From the NCBI GenBank assembly GCA_021521415.1, contig JAIQDT010003856.1:186001-250000 (forward strand): DNA of 64,000 bases, read 5' to 3'. This stretch comes from Bidens hawaiensis. Its lineage: Eukaryota > Streptophyta > Magnoliopsida > Asterales > Asteraceae. A program made the position numbers and the translations under genes. The notes below the pieces were generated by a model. It had not been told where the DNA came from. It worked only from the letters and a program-made list of their open reading frames with translations, and did no database searches. Below, piece by piece: positions 12,786 to 24,910 of the stretch. Every line of letters begins with the position of its first letter. The stretch's first letter is position 1.

Positions 12786-14000
12786 GCCTATTTGATTAGA
12801 TTCATTTTTCTTATTCGATTCGCTTGGCCTTAAGACAGATTAGCTTGACGACTTGATTAGTAAGACTTAGATAGGAAGTAGTAATTAACACCTAAATCCG
12901 TTATATAGTTAGCCGTGCTCAATTGATTAAATGTGTTACAATCAATTTAGAAAGAAAAAGGACCCAGGTGAGTTTCTAGCCCCTTTCTTTGTTATGTTTT
13001 TCGGGAATGTGTGCATACTTCTATGACTTAGTTAATACACTTACCTTAAGTGGTAAGTGTATGCTATATGAATGTCTTATGAAAGATATATGAATGATAT
13101 TGAAATGATGAAAGAATGTAGAAAAGGTTAGGAGTATATATGTAGATGTTTACGAATATATGTTTATATATAGGATCGAGATACTGTAAAAAAGGCCTTA
13201 ATGAAAAATAGGTACACGAGAGGCTCAAAGGCAAAACCTAAACGCTCAAAAACGCTAAACTAAAACCTAAAACGGTCAGCCAAAACCCACGCTAAAAAAT
13301 GCTCTAAAACGGTTTTCGTGAAAAAAAAAGTAAAAAAAAATTGATCGATTAACGATCCAAAACTGTTTTGTTTTTTCGGTGAACCAATGATTAATTGAAT
13401 ATGTATTGACGATTCCGAGATGTTGGGATGTGATTTCATGGATCAATTTCGTGCAAAAAAGGGATTCACGTACTCATTGTACAATAAGCTATTATTGTAT
13501 TGGATCTTTTCCATATATATATATATATAGGTATTGGATCATTTCAGAAGTTTTTTTACAATGAGAAGTGCGGGAAGTGAAGGTGTAACCCCATTAATCC
13601 CTAATTTCCCTCCCTTTCTTATTGTGTAGGTGCGTATGTACGTGTGTAGGTACGTATATTTGTATATGTGTATGTATGTTTGTATGTGTTTAGGTAAGTA
13701 TGTTTGAATGTGGCTCGGTACGTTTGTATGTGTGTAGGTACGCATGTTGTTGGCTCAGCCCGGGACCGAGACGATCCGAGCGCGTTCGAGACGGAAGGCT
13801 TGAAGACCAAAGACGGATAGAAACAAACACGAAACAAACGATTTCATTGATAAAAACGAAAGATTACATGCTTGTTAAACACTGAAATCACGATCTATGG
13901 CAGGGGGAGGTCGAGCATGGCCTCCCCCCTCATCCGGACAGCACCTGGGCTCCGGGCACGCAAATCCTTAAACTCTTACCTGTTCACGCCTGAAAGCTGG

Positions 14001-14008
14001 TATTTATA
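14001..14008 (-). promoter_or_regulatory. TATA box of the small Copia LTR
   Basis: GGTATAAATACC in minus-strand orientation, itself a palindrome, sits mid-LTR where Copia promoters lie, with the palindrome array directly upstream. Confidence 0.6.
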
Positions 14009-14032
14009 CCCGCTGCCATTCGGTCAGGACTC

Positions 14033-14105
14033 ATTCGATCGAATGAGTCCTATTCGATCGAATGGCAGACTCATTCGATCGAATCAGAAACTCATTCGAT
14101 CGAAT
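14033..14105. promoter_or_regulatory. Four ATTCGATCGAAT palindromes, candidate enhancer
   Basis: Perfect 12-bp palindromes at 14033-14044, 14052-14063, 14073-14084 and 14094-14105, spaced 19, 21 and 21 bp. They begin about 25 bp upstream of the minus-strand TATA box. An enhancer role is inferred from position and symmetry. Confidence 0.5.
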
Positions 14106-14487
14106 GAGTATCCATTGAAAATGCTCTTTCAAATGGATCACTTTCAGCGTGAACCACTACCTAGGTGTACAGCATACAACATAAACATTCTAAACTATTC
14201 GCCAAGCGACGGCCACAAAACATGCACCAACACATGTATATGTGTGTAGGTAGGTTTGAATGTTTGTAGCTAAGACATAAATGCAACCAATCTGCATACA
14301 TGTATGTAACATCATAAGAAAGAGAGTGAAATTAGGTATTAATGGAGTTACACATTCACTTCTCGCTGTAATATCACTTCTGGCAAGATCCATCCCCTAT
14401 ATATATATATATAATGCATGTATGGCAAATAACGTATGGTTGTATGGCAAGGAATGTATGGTTGTATGGAAAGGAATGAAGAGACAA

Positions 14488-14725
14488 GACCCTAATAATA
14501 TTTGAGATACAAGGGACCAGACCCTAATAATATATGAGATAGAAGGACCGGACCCCAACAATAAAGGGACCAGACCCTACTAATAGTTGAGATAGAAATA
14601 GAAGGACCGGACCCCAACAATAAAGGGACCAGACCCTACTAATAGTTGAGATAGAATAAGAAGGGGCCAAACTCTAATACTATATGAGATAGAAGGGACC
14701 ATACCCTACTAATATCTGAGATGAC
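14488..14725. repeat. Compound tandem array with GACCCTAATAATAT core
   Basis: Irregular units alternate GGACCAGACCCTACTAATA and GGACCGGACCCCAACAATAA. The core is shared with the 32-bp array at 500-746 in the related LTR, but unit lengths differ. Confidence 0.8.
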
Positions 14726-15299
14726 AAAGATAGTTATGAATGTAGTATGAAAAAATGTATGTATGTAAGAAGGAATGTATGTATGTATGAAAGGAAGGTA
14801 AACAAGTTAAGTATATAATATGTGTCTTCGGATGCATATATGTACGTATGTGTTTGAAATGTATTTTGCCTGATTAACTAGAACTAATTCAGTGTAGCTG
14901 ACTTTTAGTATGCACGCATGCAAATAGGATGAAAGAGTTGGCTTAAGGGAGGCACATGGCATGGACTGAGCTGACTGACATCTAGTGATGAAAAGTTATG
15001 ATGTTGTATTTTAAGATAATTTGAAAGTCTAAAGACAAGATTTGAATATTTTGTAATGAGTATTTGATGTTTTTATATTCCGCGAAAAGCTATAATTCAC
15101 TCTAATAGTTACAACTGTGTTTATGAGTAAATCCACCACCCAATGTTGGCAATGGGCTCGTTGCCTTACATTTAGATTACCCTATTTGTTTGCATCCTCA
15201 TTGGTTCATTCGGTTCGGGTACACGTTTAGCCAAACGAAGATTAAATCCGCACTTTTTGTTTACCGTTTGTGGCTAGGTGGTTGTTTTTCCCAACAGAG

Positions 15300-15311
15300 T
15301 GGTATCAGAGC
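15300..15311 (+). other. Primer-binding site of the Copia element
   Basis: TGGTATCAGAGC, complementary to the 3' end of initiator tRNA-Met, three bases after the 5' LTR end. Confidence 0.9.
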
Positions 15312-15349
15312 TTCGGCTCTTGTTCTTGGGTTAATATTTGTTTGTACGA

Positions 15350-16110
15350 TGGAAGCTAATATAGGTAGGATGGTGAATCTGAAAGGTTCTAATTATCATG
15401 TTTGGAAAGGCAAGAGGGAAGACCTTCTTTATGTGAAGGATTGTTACTTGCATGTGTGCAGTACCGATAAACCTAAAGACAAAACTGTTGAAGAGTGAAA
15501 TATTTTGTATAGAAAGGTTTGTGGGTATATTCGGAAATGGGTTGATGATAATGTTTTGAACCATATTAGCGGGAGGCTCATGCTCGTACTTTGTGGACCA
15601 ATCTTGAAGAGTTGTATGCTCGGAAGATCGGGAACAATAAGTTGTTCTTGATTAAAAAGTTGATAAACTTGAAATACCATGATGGAACTCATGTTACTAA
15701 TCATTTGAATGTTTTCCTGGGTTTTAGTAATCAACTTCAGGTATGGGTATTAAGTTTGAAGATGAGATACAAGGTTTATGGCTTCTTGGTGCTTTACCGG
15801 ATTCTCAGGAGACATTTGGGACATCATTATCCAACTCCACAGAAACGGTATTATCACTATGGAATTGGCTAAAGGTAGTATTATAAATTAAGAGAAGAGA
15901 AGAAAGTCACAAGGTTCCTTTTCACATTCAGATGCCTTGGTTACTGAAAGTAGGGGGAGAAGCCATAGTAGAGGTCTGAGTAATAGAGCAAAGCACCGTA
16001 ATAAGTCCAAAGGGAAGTTTGATGATTTTGAGTGCTATCATTGTGGTAGAAAAAAGCACACAATAAAATTTTGTAGACAGTTGAAAAAAGGAGAACAAGA
16101 AGATTAATTA
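15350..16110 (+). pseudogene. Copia gag remnant
   Basis: The start MEANIGRMVNLKGSNYHVW is typical of Tork-type gag. Frame breaks follow from 15496 on. The zinc knuckle CYHCGRKKHTIKFC (CX2CX4HX4C) is at 16033-16074. Gag forms the particle and binds the RNA. Stops and frameshifts make this copy defective. Confidence 0.85.
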
Positions 16111-16212
16111 CATCAATAAAAAGAACAACAATAAGAAAGGCGACGGTGATGAAGGTACTTCTGAAACTAACATGCCACCGAAGAGTTTCATATTTGTTGT
16201 GATTATGATGGG

Positions 16213-18802
16213 GTGAACATTGCACATAATGATTCGAGTTGGGTTGTTGATAGTGGTGCTAGTTGTCACGTGACATCACAAAGGGATTATTCATCTTATA
16301 CTTCTGGTGATTTTGGGAATGTCAAGGCGAGTAATAATGGGATATCAAAGATCGTTGGTGTTGGGGATGTTTTCTTGAAGTTTGATACTGGGATGGAGTT
16401 GGTTTTACATAATGTAAAACATGTTCCAGGTATTAGAATTAATTTGATCTTTACAGGCACATTAGATGATGATGGTTTCCACAGTACATTTGGTGGTGGA
16501 ATTTGGAAACTCACTCGTGGTTCGTTGATCGTGGAAAAAAGTAAAAGAACTTCATATTTATACATGGCACATACAAATATTTCCAGAGACTCGGTTAATT
16601 CATTGATGAATTCGGATGTGATCGATATGTGTTATAAGAGACTTGCTCACATAAGTGAAAAAAGGATGTCTATTTTATTGATGAAAGATGCCTTGTCCGG
16701 TGTGAAATATGTTCATTTGAAGAAGTGTTCTTATTGTATGAATGGTAAGACAAAGAGAGTTTCTTTTCATAGTCATCCGCCTCATAGAAAATAAAGTATA
16801 CTTGACTTGGTGCATTCAGACGTATGTGTTCCTATGACGACTAGAACACTTGGGGGTTGCTTATATTTTGTCACATTTATAGATGATCATTCGAGGAAGG
16901 TATGGGTTTATACTTTGAAGTCTAAAGATCAAGTATTTGATGTGTTTAAACAGTTTCATACCCTAGTTGAGAGGCAGACTGGGAAGAAGCTCAAGTGTAT
17001 TCATATAGATAATGGAGTTGAATATATATTGGTCCTTTCAATGGTTATTATATAGAGAAAGGTATTCAACACCAATAACCACCTCCTAAGACACCACAGT
17101 TGAATGGTTTAGCAGAACAGGCGAATAAAACGTTGGTTGAAAGGTTTATGATTTTTCTCTCACATGCAGGGGTGCCTAATTCCTTTTGGGGTGAAGCTTT
17201 AAATACAACGGTACATGTTATTAATCTTACTCCTTGTATTCCTTTGCATAATGATGTTCCAGACAGGGTTTGGAGTGGCAAAGATGTTTCATATCGCCAT
17301 TTGCGGGACTTCGGATATAAGGCATTTGCGCATATTCCCAAAGATGAAAGATCAAAGCTTTATGTGAAGTTTAGACAATGTATATTCCTTGGTTATAGGC
17401 AAGATGAGTTTGGATGCAGACTATATGATCAGGTTTCAAAGAATCTTGTAAGAAATCGTGATGTTTAGTTTGTGGAAGATGAGAGTTTGAAAGATATTGA
17501 GAAGATGAAGGTAGTTCCTTAGTACACCAATGATCTCACTGATTTGGATCATATTCCTACTAAGCATACCGAGTCACATCACGAAGACGATATTCAAAAT
17601 GACGAACAACATGGTACCGATAATGTTGATAATCAAGAGTAGGTAGAGTTGGGTATTCATCCCGAGTTACCGGAGATATGCCTGCATTTGTCCCAATTAG
17701 GCGGTCTAAGAGAGACCGGTAACCTTCTACTTGTTATTCTACTAGTGAGTATGTCTTACTTACTGATGAGGGAGAACCCAAATATTATAAAGAGGCCATG
17801 GAGTATAAGCATAAAATAGAGTGGGTTGAAACCATGCAAGATGAGATGAATTCTGTGTATGAGAACAATACCCTTGAGTTGGTAAAGTTGCCTAAGGGCA
17901 AAAGAGCTTTGAAGAACAAGTGTGTCTACAAAGTAAAGACTGAAGAACATACCTTATGGCCTAGGTACAAGGCACGATTGGTGGTCAAAGAGTTCAGTCA
18001 AACAAAGGGTATTGATTTTTATGAGATTTTTCTCCAGTGGTGAAGTTGAGTTCCATTAGGGGATCCTTGGTTTAGCTGCTAGTCTTGATCTTGAGGTTGA
18101 GCAAATGGATGTCAAGACAATATTCCTTCATGGTGATCAGGATAAAGAAATCTTTATGGAGCAACCTGAAGGATTTTAGGTAAAGTTAAAGAAGATTATG
18201 TTTGTAAACTTCATAAAAGTCTTTATAGGTTCAAGCAAGCATCGAGACAATGGTACAAAAAGTTCGAGTCAGTAATGGGGAAGCAAGGTTACCGAAAGAC
18301 TGACCACTATGTTTTCTTTAAGAGATTTGGTGATGATGATTTCATCATATTATTGACTTATGTAGATGTATGTTGATTGTTGGCAAAAATGCAAAAAGAA
18401 TTGTCCGGCTGAAGAAAGAATTAAGCAAGTCGTTTTCTATGAAAGACTTTGGGCCGACTAAGAATATTCTTGGCATTCGGATTACTAGAGATAGAGCATC
18501 AAAGATAATACACATGTCAGAAGAGGAATACATTGAAAATGTGCTTAGCAGATTCAAGATGTCTAAAGTTAATGTGGTTAGTACACCTCTTACTCCCAAC
18601 TTTAAGTTAACTGAAAAATATTGCTCTACTTCTGAGAAAGAGATTGAAGAGATGGATGGTGTTCCATATGCTTCGGTGGTTAAAAGCTTGATGTACGCAC
18701 TGGTATGTACACGGCCTGATATTGCTCATGCAGTAGGTGTTGTTAGTCGGTTCTTGTCAAATCCAGGTAAGAAGCATTGTGAAGCAGTTAAGTGGATCCT
18801 TA
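16213..18802 (+). pseudogene. Copia protease, integrase and reverse transcriptase remnant
   Basis: The protease shows WVVDSGASCHVTS (DSGA at 16249-16260). The integrase shows a zinc-binding remnant with CSYC near 16730, then HSDV, TFIDDHSRKVW (about 16876) and HIDNG (about 17003), and LAEQANKTLVERF. The reverse transcriptase starts near 17798 (EWVETMQDEMNS) and includes KARLVVKEFSQTKGIDF, EQMDVKT and LLTYVD. Stops interrupt the frame at 16792, 17053, 17466 and 18041, and one base is missing in the YVDD box near 18366. The frame is then cut at 18802 by a PIF/Harbinger-like element and resumes at 22778. Confidence 0.9.
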
Positions 18803-19481
18803 CACTGTGTTCCCGAGTTTCATTTAACAAGAGAAAAGAAAGGAAAGGAAATTAGAATAGAAAGGATGGTAAAAGAAAGGAAAAGTTAGGATTTTCTTCC
18901 GTGTTCCCGAATTTAATGAAAATGAAAGGAAAAGAAAGAAACTTAAGCATTTTATGTGTTCCTAAGATTGAAGGAAATGAAAAGAAAGTTTCATTTTTAC
19001 TATTATACCTTTTTAGTAAAATTAAAATAAAAACATCTTATAACATTCCAACTTGTCAAAAAGATAGGAGAGTGTGTTTCATAACGTGTTTCATAACATT
19101 TATCCTTGCTGTCTGTCATTAATATCTTTGTATTATTACTTTAACTAATTTGTATTATTAATTTCTATGTCTCTTTTATTATTTTGTTGGCAACTATTGA
19201 TTTATTGGTCTGAACATTTGCAAGAAATAACTCCATTTGTTGGTTTAATGATAATGAAAATAAAAATGTTCAGTCAAATACAACTCAATGTGTGGACTTA
19301 CTTGTCCATACTATGCTTCTAATTACTAAACTAGTCTGCTGCGCATGAGTTGAATTATCCTAAACTACAACAACTAAGCAATAAAATAGATTTACTATTA
19401 AGTAAACTAAACTATAACCAATTTAAGAAACATAATACATGTTTATCCAAACATCAAACAATTATAAATGCAACTAGGACT

Positions 19482-19866
19482 AGGGGTGCAAACGAGCCGA
19501 GCTACTCTATATTGGCACGTGAAAAAGGTCGATCGAGCCGAGCCTAAACGACCCCGAGATAGAGCCTAAAAGTAAGCTTGTTTAAATAAAGATCCCGAGC
19601 CCGAGCTTTACTTGTCGATCTTGAGCCGACTCGCAAGCTTAAACGAGCTTATCATTTTTATATAAGTAATTATGAAAATATAAGTTTTTCTAATAAATAG
19701 TAAATGAGCTGAGCCCGAGTCAAGATCGAGCTTGAAAAACTACTCACGACCCGAGATTGAGCTTTAGAAATAAAGATCGAAACGAGCTCAAGCTCAAGCC
19801 AGAGCTTTGTGTAAATTAAACGAGCCTGAATTGAGCTCGGGCTAGGCTCGCCTCGTTTGCACCCTT
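19482..19866. mobile_element. MULE-type MITE with 10-bp target duplication
   Basis: Inverted ends AGGGGTGCAAACGAGCCGAG and (from the right) AAGGGTGCAAACGAGGCGAG. It is flanked by an exact 10-bp duplication AACTAGGACT (19472-19481 and 19867-19876), the size seen with Mutator-like elements. The 385-bp interior is GAGCTCGAGCC-like repeats with no ORF. Confidence 0.85.
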
Positions 19867-20989
19867 AACTAGGACTGTGCAACGGGCCTTCGGACCGGAA
19901 CTGTTTTGCAATAAATATCAAACCCGGAACTGGACGTTTTACAAATGGGTCAATTCGGTCTTTACACCGGTTATGCGGGAACGGGCCCAAGTCTTGGTGG
20001 CAAGAACCGTTTGCATTTTTTCTGCACTACTACCTGCTGGTTGTTGCACAGTACTACTAGGATCACAATAAGCTCTTGTTAATTTTTCATATACTTGTTA
20101 ATTTATCCATGATATCAATAGACAATATCAAGATATACATTATTATCTATTTTTTAAAATAACATGTCATATTGTTAATAATACTCTAACACAAAAAAAT
20201 AAATTTATTCATGAGATCAGCAAACATAATCCGTTTCACACTCCAACAACCATAACCTGCTGCTGAACATTCTAAAACCATAATATGCTAAATCATTACT
20301 TAACATAATTCATAACCTCTGATGCACACTATAATTAATGAATAATTATTAGTTTTTACTACTAAAACAACATTAAGAAAATACTGGACATGTTTAGTTT
20401 CAAGTTTAGTTTGACCCAAGTTAACCCATTTATGGGCCAAATTAACTGCCCTAATATCACAATTCACAAGAAACAGAAATGATAGTAAGTGCTTGTTAAC
20501 ACTAATTTCATTTGACTTCAAAGTTAAAGAAGTTACCTTTTGTGATGATTGATTGATTAGTTAAGTATCAACAACCAACTTGTTGAAACTTAAATAATGC
20601 ATAACATGTTCCTTTTACACATTCTACTGGTGTAATAAAAATGTGCTAACTCTGTATTTTGTTCATAGACAAATAATCTCATTATCTATAATGTCAAAAA
20701 CCGACTACATTATCAACCCAAAAAACATAGCAAAGCCTAGAATCAATAAATGCTTAAAAGTAATCACTTCACCATAACCAAAAAATAATTGCTCACAAGA
20801 TCCATAACAACTTACAATGTCATCTTTGCCTAAATAACAAAAAAAAATGGCATCTAAAGATGAGAACTAATAACATTATCAAATACATAACCAACATCTA
20901 CTAACAGTGTCATCTTTGCCTAAATTACCAAAAAACACACGACATGTAAAGATGTCACCATTTCCTAAACTTGCTTACTTACCATCCTT

Positions 20990-22019
20990 CATCATACCTT
21001 TCAGTATACCCACGTGCATCTGAGGAGGACAACTAAATAATGTCCTTGCTTTTGCTTGATTATTAACCAAATAAATTAAAGCGTACGTTATTTCATTAGG
21101 TTCCAAACCCCTTGGCACCAATTCGTTACAAATTTCCTCACCTGTAACTTACGGTGATAAGCTCGATCAAATATTTCGTTCGTTTTTGCCAATATTTTAT
21201 TGCCTTCTGAAATAGCATTAGCCAAATTGCCAAGACAATTCACATGCTTCAAGTTAAACGCTTCAGCTTCATCTTTTTGTTCTAGTTTCCTTTCTTTTTA
21301 CTTTCACATTTTTTTGCATTTGAAGATGGCTTGGGTGGAAAAACCACATAATCTAACATTTGAATATCATCATCAAAGTTACATTGGTTCTCTAGAGTAA
21401 CTTCTTTGGAATCTAGTAAGTCATCCAATTCAGAAATTGTTTCTACTTTAATGTTGTCATTTTCAACAATCGAGCATTTCATTCTTTAGCGATTTCAGCA
21501 TGTGGACCGGATGCCCTATACTTCCAAATAGTTCTAGCATTTTATTGTTGTTTGACACTTTTTTCGTCTTCAACGTTACAACATTAAGCTTTGACTATTT
21601 ACAAAATAAAGATAATTACTATTATTATAATCGATTAAGTAATTGTTTAAGAAAACAGCTAGAACGATTACAGCTATTAATTTAGCCTAAACTTCGTCCT
21701 CAGCCTCAATTAGTTGAGTCTCATAATTCCAAGAGAAACCACTAAATGAAGTTCCTTGAAACATATCGCATCATTGAAAAAAATGGCCTTTCAATGTTTT
21801 TAAACAACGCCTTAAATGATTTTTGGTAAAATACATTTGAAGCTTTGTAGTTAGCTCCTCAATCATATTAGTGCATGCTTGTGAGGTGAATGTTCTGTTT
21901 ATCCTAGTGCCCTTATCTTTTTGTGTTATCATCGCCTGAACGAATGCATCATCCATCATCTCTGTCCATTTGAAGTGTTCCTTCTTACCAATGTTTTTAA
22001 TGCCTTCTTGTTTACTCAT
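20990..22019 (-). pseudogene. Myb/SANT-like protein (PIF/Harbinger ORF1-like) pseudogene
   Basis: The first 82 residues (22019-21771) contain WTEMMDDAFVQAMITQ, then TFTSQACTNMIEELTTKL and HLRRCLKTLKGHF. This is the Myb_DNA-bind_3 pattern of plant L10-interacting-MYB-like proteins and of Harbinger ORF1. Downstream, in shifted frames, come GFSWNYETQLIEAEDEV, an acidic linker (21482-21282) and LVNNQAKARTLFSCPP near 21040, which fits the C-terminal end of the family. The ORF1 partner normally helps the transposase bind DNA. Frameshifts and a stop make it a pseudogene. Confidence 0.7.
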
Positions 22020-22777
22020 GATAACTCCCTACATTATAGAAAAAATAAAAGGATAAATTGCTTAAAAAAATTGAACTCCAAATTCTAAATATCACAAGGT
22101 GTATACGATCCGAGCCCGAGCTCGACCTTAAAGCTCGAGCTCAGCTCGTGAGTTGTTTTTCGAGCTCGGGTTCGGCTCGTTTATTATCTATTAATCAATT
22201 TATATATGTTTTTAATTATTTTTATACACCTTCAAAAAAAATATGTAACAGATTTGATCAATACAAAGTAAGTATATGCAACAAATAAAGATTTGAAGTT
22301 GTTTTGGTGCATAACATTATAATCAATTGCTTCAAAATTCTTTTAGCAAGCTTAATTAACTCAACACAAGAGAAACCATTACTAACTCGACTGCTACAAT
22401 CGAATAACATGTAAAAATCTAAACAAAGTGTTATAAATCAAATGATAATACATGATTAGGGAAGGGTTGCATGGGGTGTTGAGAAGAAGACATTGTGATA
22501 GCAGCTTAGGTTTAGAAACATGATACAAATATATGACCTAATACAAAAAGAAGAGAACAAGATGATAATTTTAAGTTTGATTAGAATGTCCACATTTCCT
22601 TTCTCACCTATTCCTTCCGATTTGGAAGGAAAGAAATTAGTATCAATTTTTATAACTTTCTTTTCTTTTCTCATTCTTTCCTTCCTGAAAAAACATTTGT
22701 GGAACACCTTTCCTTCCTTATGTCTTCTACTTTCTTTTCCTTTCCATTTCTAAATAAGACTCTGGAATAGGGCCTTA

Positions 22778-23230
22778 GATATCTACGTAGTTCCAAATTG
22801 GGTATAACATTTGGAAATGGGGAGCCGATGCTTATTGGTTACACGAATTCTGATGTGGCGGGAAATACAGGCAACATGAAATCCACTTCTGGATATTTAA
22901 TGTTATTTGCAGGGGGAGCCATGTCATGGCAATCAAGACTTCAATAGCGTGTTGCTTTGTCTACTACCGAGACAGAGTATATGGCAGCAACAGAAGCGTG
23001 CAAAAAATTATTGTGGTTGAAAATATTTATGCAAGAGCTTGGCTTTATGAAACAACGCTACGTGGCTCTTTGTGATAATCAAAGTGCTATTCATCTTGCT
23101 AAGAGTTTTATGTTTAATAAGAGAACAAAACATATTGATGTGAGGTATCATTGGATTAGAGATGCAATTGAAGACAAGTTGTTTGAACTTACTTGGTAGA
23201 GTTCACACCGATGATAATTGTTCCGATATG
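22778..23230 (+). pseudogene. Copia RNase H remnant (continues the split polyprotein)
   Basis: The frame resumes as RYLRSSKLGITFGNGEPML and reaches STTETEYMAATEACKKLLWLK and LCDNQSAIHLAKS, then TKHIDVRYHWIRD, all standard Copia RNase H landmarks. A TAG replaces a codon just before RVALSTTETEY. Confidence 0.85.
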
Positions 23231-23307
23231 TTGACCAAAGCTTTGGCAAGGGAGAAGCTGAAGATGTGTTGCTCGCTCGCCGGGGTGGTGAGTTCTTTCT
23301 CCTAAAC

Positions 23308-23320
23308 AAAAAGGGGGAGA
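23308..23320 (+). other. Polypurine tract of the Copia element
   Basis: AAAAAGGGGGAGA directly precedes the 3' LTR start TGTTG at 23323. It primes plus-strand synthesis. Confidence 0.8.
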
Positions 23321-23772
23321 TTTGTTGTGTAAGGCCCCGAACCCGGTAGCCCTACTTTAGCGTCGGATTTACTTATAAACACAGTCCTTCAAATCAGAGT
23401 TTATTAAAACTTTTCGCGGAATATAAAACATCAATCATTTGTTACAAAACATTAAATCTTTTCTTTGATACCATAACACAAAACTTTATATTTAAAACAT
23501 CTTTACTTCTTTCTTCAGATGCCAGCCGTTCAATCCATACCATGCGTCATGCTCTTGCTAGCTCTGTAATCGGCTCACCTGCGTGCATACTAAAAGTCAG
23601 CTACGCTGAGTGAGTTCTAGTTAATCAGGTATCATACACTTTATTCCCATATATTACTTCCCGTATCCGAAGACACATATTACTACCTTAACCTTGTATA
23701 AATATCCATAAGAGGATCGTCACGTAATATTTATTAAAAGAACCATTACCATTACCCTATCATATATAATTT

Positions 23773-23956
23773 CCATAGGAGGAACACTATACTATCCATA
23801 GAAGGAACACTTTACTATCCATAAAAGGATCACTATACCTTCCATAAAAGGAACACTATAACTTCCATAAAAGGAGCACTATACCTTCCATAAAAGGAAC
23901 TCTATACCTTCCATAAAAGGAACACTATATCTTCCATAAAAGGAACACTATACTTT
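23773..23956. repeat. 21-bp tandem array (TTCCATAAAAGGAACACTATA)
   Basis: About eight to nine copies of a unit close to TTCCATAAAAGGAACACTA. It occupies the place where the two related LTRs have the GACCCTAATAATAT arrays. Confidence 0.85.
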
Positions 23957-24654
23957 ATTATTTAATATCCATGTAAGGAGCTAGTCACTTCCCTTAACGA
24001 TACGTGCAATATCCGAAGATCGTTCACGTACCGTCAAGCAATCAATCGTATCGATCACATATACCATACACGGCATACACATAAAATTATATCCTTTCGT
24101 TCATACTTTCTCACTTTCTTTTGTATTATCTTACTTTCATATCTTACGTTATAAAGAGCATTACGCCCTACATTCCTCGAGTATTACTAGGGCTCGATAC
24201 CCTCTTCGTAACCATAAAACCATACGTTATCATTTCTTTCTTCTATTATCTCTATCATGTTCATACACATAAACATACATAACATACTTACCTTATTCTT
24301 AGCGCTACAACCTGACAGTACGTGCAATATCCGAAGATCGTTCACGTACCATCAAGCAATCATTCATATATTTCACATTATCTATATAAGGCATACACTT
24401 ATCTCTTAGGATAAGTGTATTAACAAACATATTGAGTATGCACACAGCCCCGAAAAGGTAACACATAAATGGGGCTAGAAACTCACCTGAACACGGTTAC
24501 GTTCACCGTTAATCGTAATCCCTTTCTTCAGTTGTGCACGGCTGACTGTATAACAAGTTACACGTATCAATACTCGCCTGATCTAATCTGGCGGCCTAGT
24601 AGTAGCTTACTTAACTTATCGCTTTTTAATTTATTTTCTAATCAAACTTAGCTC

Positions 24655-24910
24655 TAGGCGAAGTTAACCTTAGGCGAACTTAGCTGTAGGCGAAGTTACC
24701 AGCTAGGCGAACTTAGCTTTACAGCGAAGTTGCCATCAGGCGAACTTGGCTTCAGGCGAAGTTGTCATCAGGCGAACTTGGCCTCAGGCGAAGTTACCAG
24801 TTAGGCGAACTTAACTTTACAGCGAAGTTGCCATTAGGCGAACTTAGCTTGCAGGCGAAGTTCATCACGTTGAAGGCGAAGTTGCCCAGATGCAGGCGAA
24901 GTTACCCAGA
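24655..24910. repeat. GGCGAAGTT / GGCGAACTT tandem array
   Basis: Alternating AGGCGAAGTT and AGGCGAACTTAGC half-units, roughly 25-30 bp each and pairing into about 55-bp higher-order units. It lies on the other side of the GGTGAGTTTCTAGCCCC block from the 21-bp array. Confidence 0.85.

Larger units (their letters stand above)
13745..14232 (-). mobile_element. Small Copia-type solo LTR
   Basis: On the minus strand the 488-bp unit runs from TGTTGGTGCATG to GAGCCAACA, with inverted TGTTGG/CCAACA ends. It has a clear TATA box (TATAAATA, reverse complement of 14001-14008) preceded by an array of 12-bp palindromes. Flanks do not give a clean 5-bp duplication (ACGCA against CATGT). There is no coding sequence. 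Confidence 0.6.
13513..14413. mobile_element. Long-TIR element inside the solo LTR
   Basis: About 100 bp at 13513-13621 match the reverse complement of 14322-14413. Both start in a TA run, continue with GGATC, then a GAGAAGTG block, then CCATTAAT.CCTAATTT.C and end at CTTTCTT. The core holds TGTAGGTACGTATGTT-like simple repeats and the small Copia LTR at 13745-14232. There is no transposase. The target duplication is hidden in the TA runs. Confidence 0.7.
11686..15170 (+). mobile_element. Gypsy-type solo LTR inserted in the Copia 5' LTR
   Basis: It starts TGTAACATCC at 11686 and ends GTTGCCTTACA at 15170. It is flanked by an exact 5-bp duplication TTTAG (11681-11685 and 15171-15175). No coding region or primer site lies inside, so it is a solo LTR. 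At 3485 bp it is longer than its relative at 23328-25421 (2094 bp) because of a nested element at 13513-14413 and extra repeat arrays. Confidence 0.9.
11042..15296 (+). repeat. 5' LTR of the Copia element, split by a solo LTR
   Basis: 11042-11685 and 15176-15296 together match the 3' LTR at 25422-26176, including the GAGAAAGCCCAACAAAT, GGGCCCACATGCC and CCTCTAGTTTTATCTAGAG blocks. A split ATT microsatellite (11099-11143) is at the same place as a shorter one in the 3' LTR (25479-25508). Confidence 0.9.
18803..22774. mobile_element. PIF/Harbinger-like DNA transposon in the Copia reverse transcriptase
   Basis: The Copia frame reads AVKWIL up to 18800 and RYLR from 22777 with TTA on both sides, a 3-bp TTA duplication typical of PIF/Harbinger. 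The terminal 23 bases align as inverted repeats with about 16 matches (CACTGTGTTCCCGAG left; GGCCCTATTCCAGAG from the right), followed by longer GGAAAGGAAA-rich inverted arms. The 3972-bp body holds a Myb/SANT-like ORF1 pseudogene but no transposase I could see. It also carries a nested MITE at 19482-19866. Confidence 0.8.

Noticed and set aside
13539..13885. Small Tyr/Thr/His-rich frames in the TGTATG-type repeats
   Set aside because: Produced by simple repeats, without start context or domains.
15300..15311. tRNA gene
   Set aside because: Only the 12-base complement of a tRNA 3' end (a primer site); no cloverleaf here or elsewhere in the window was recognised.
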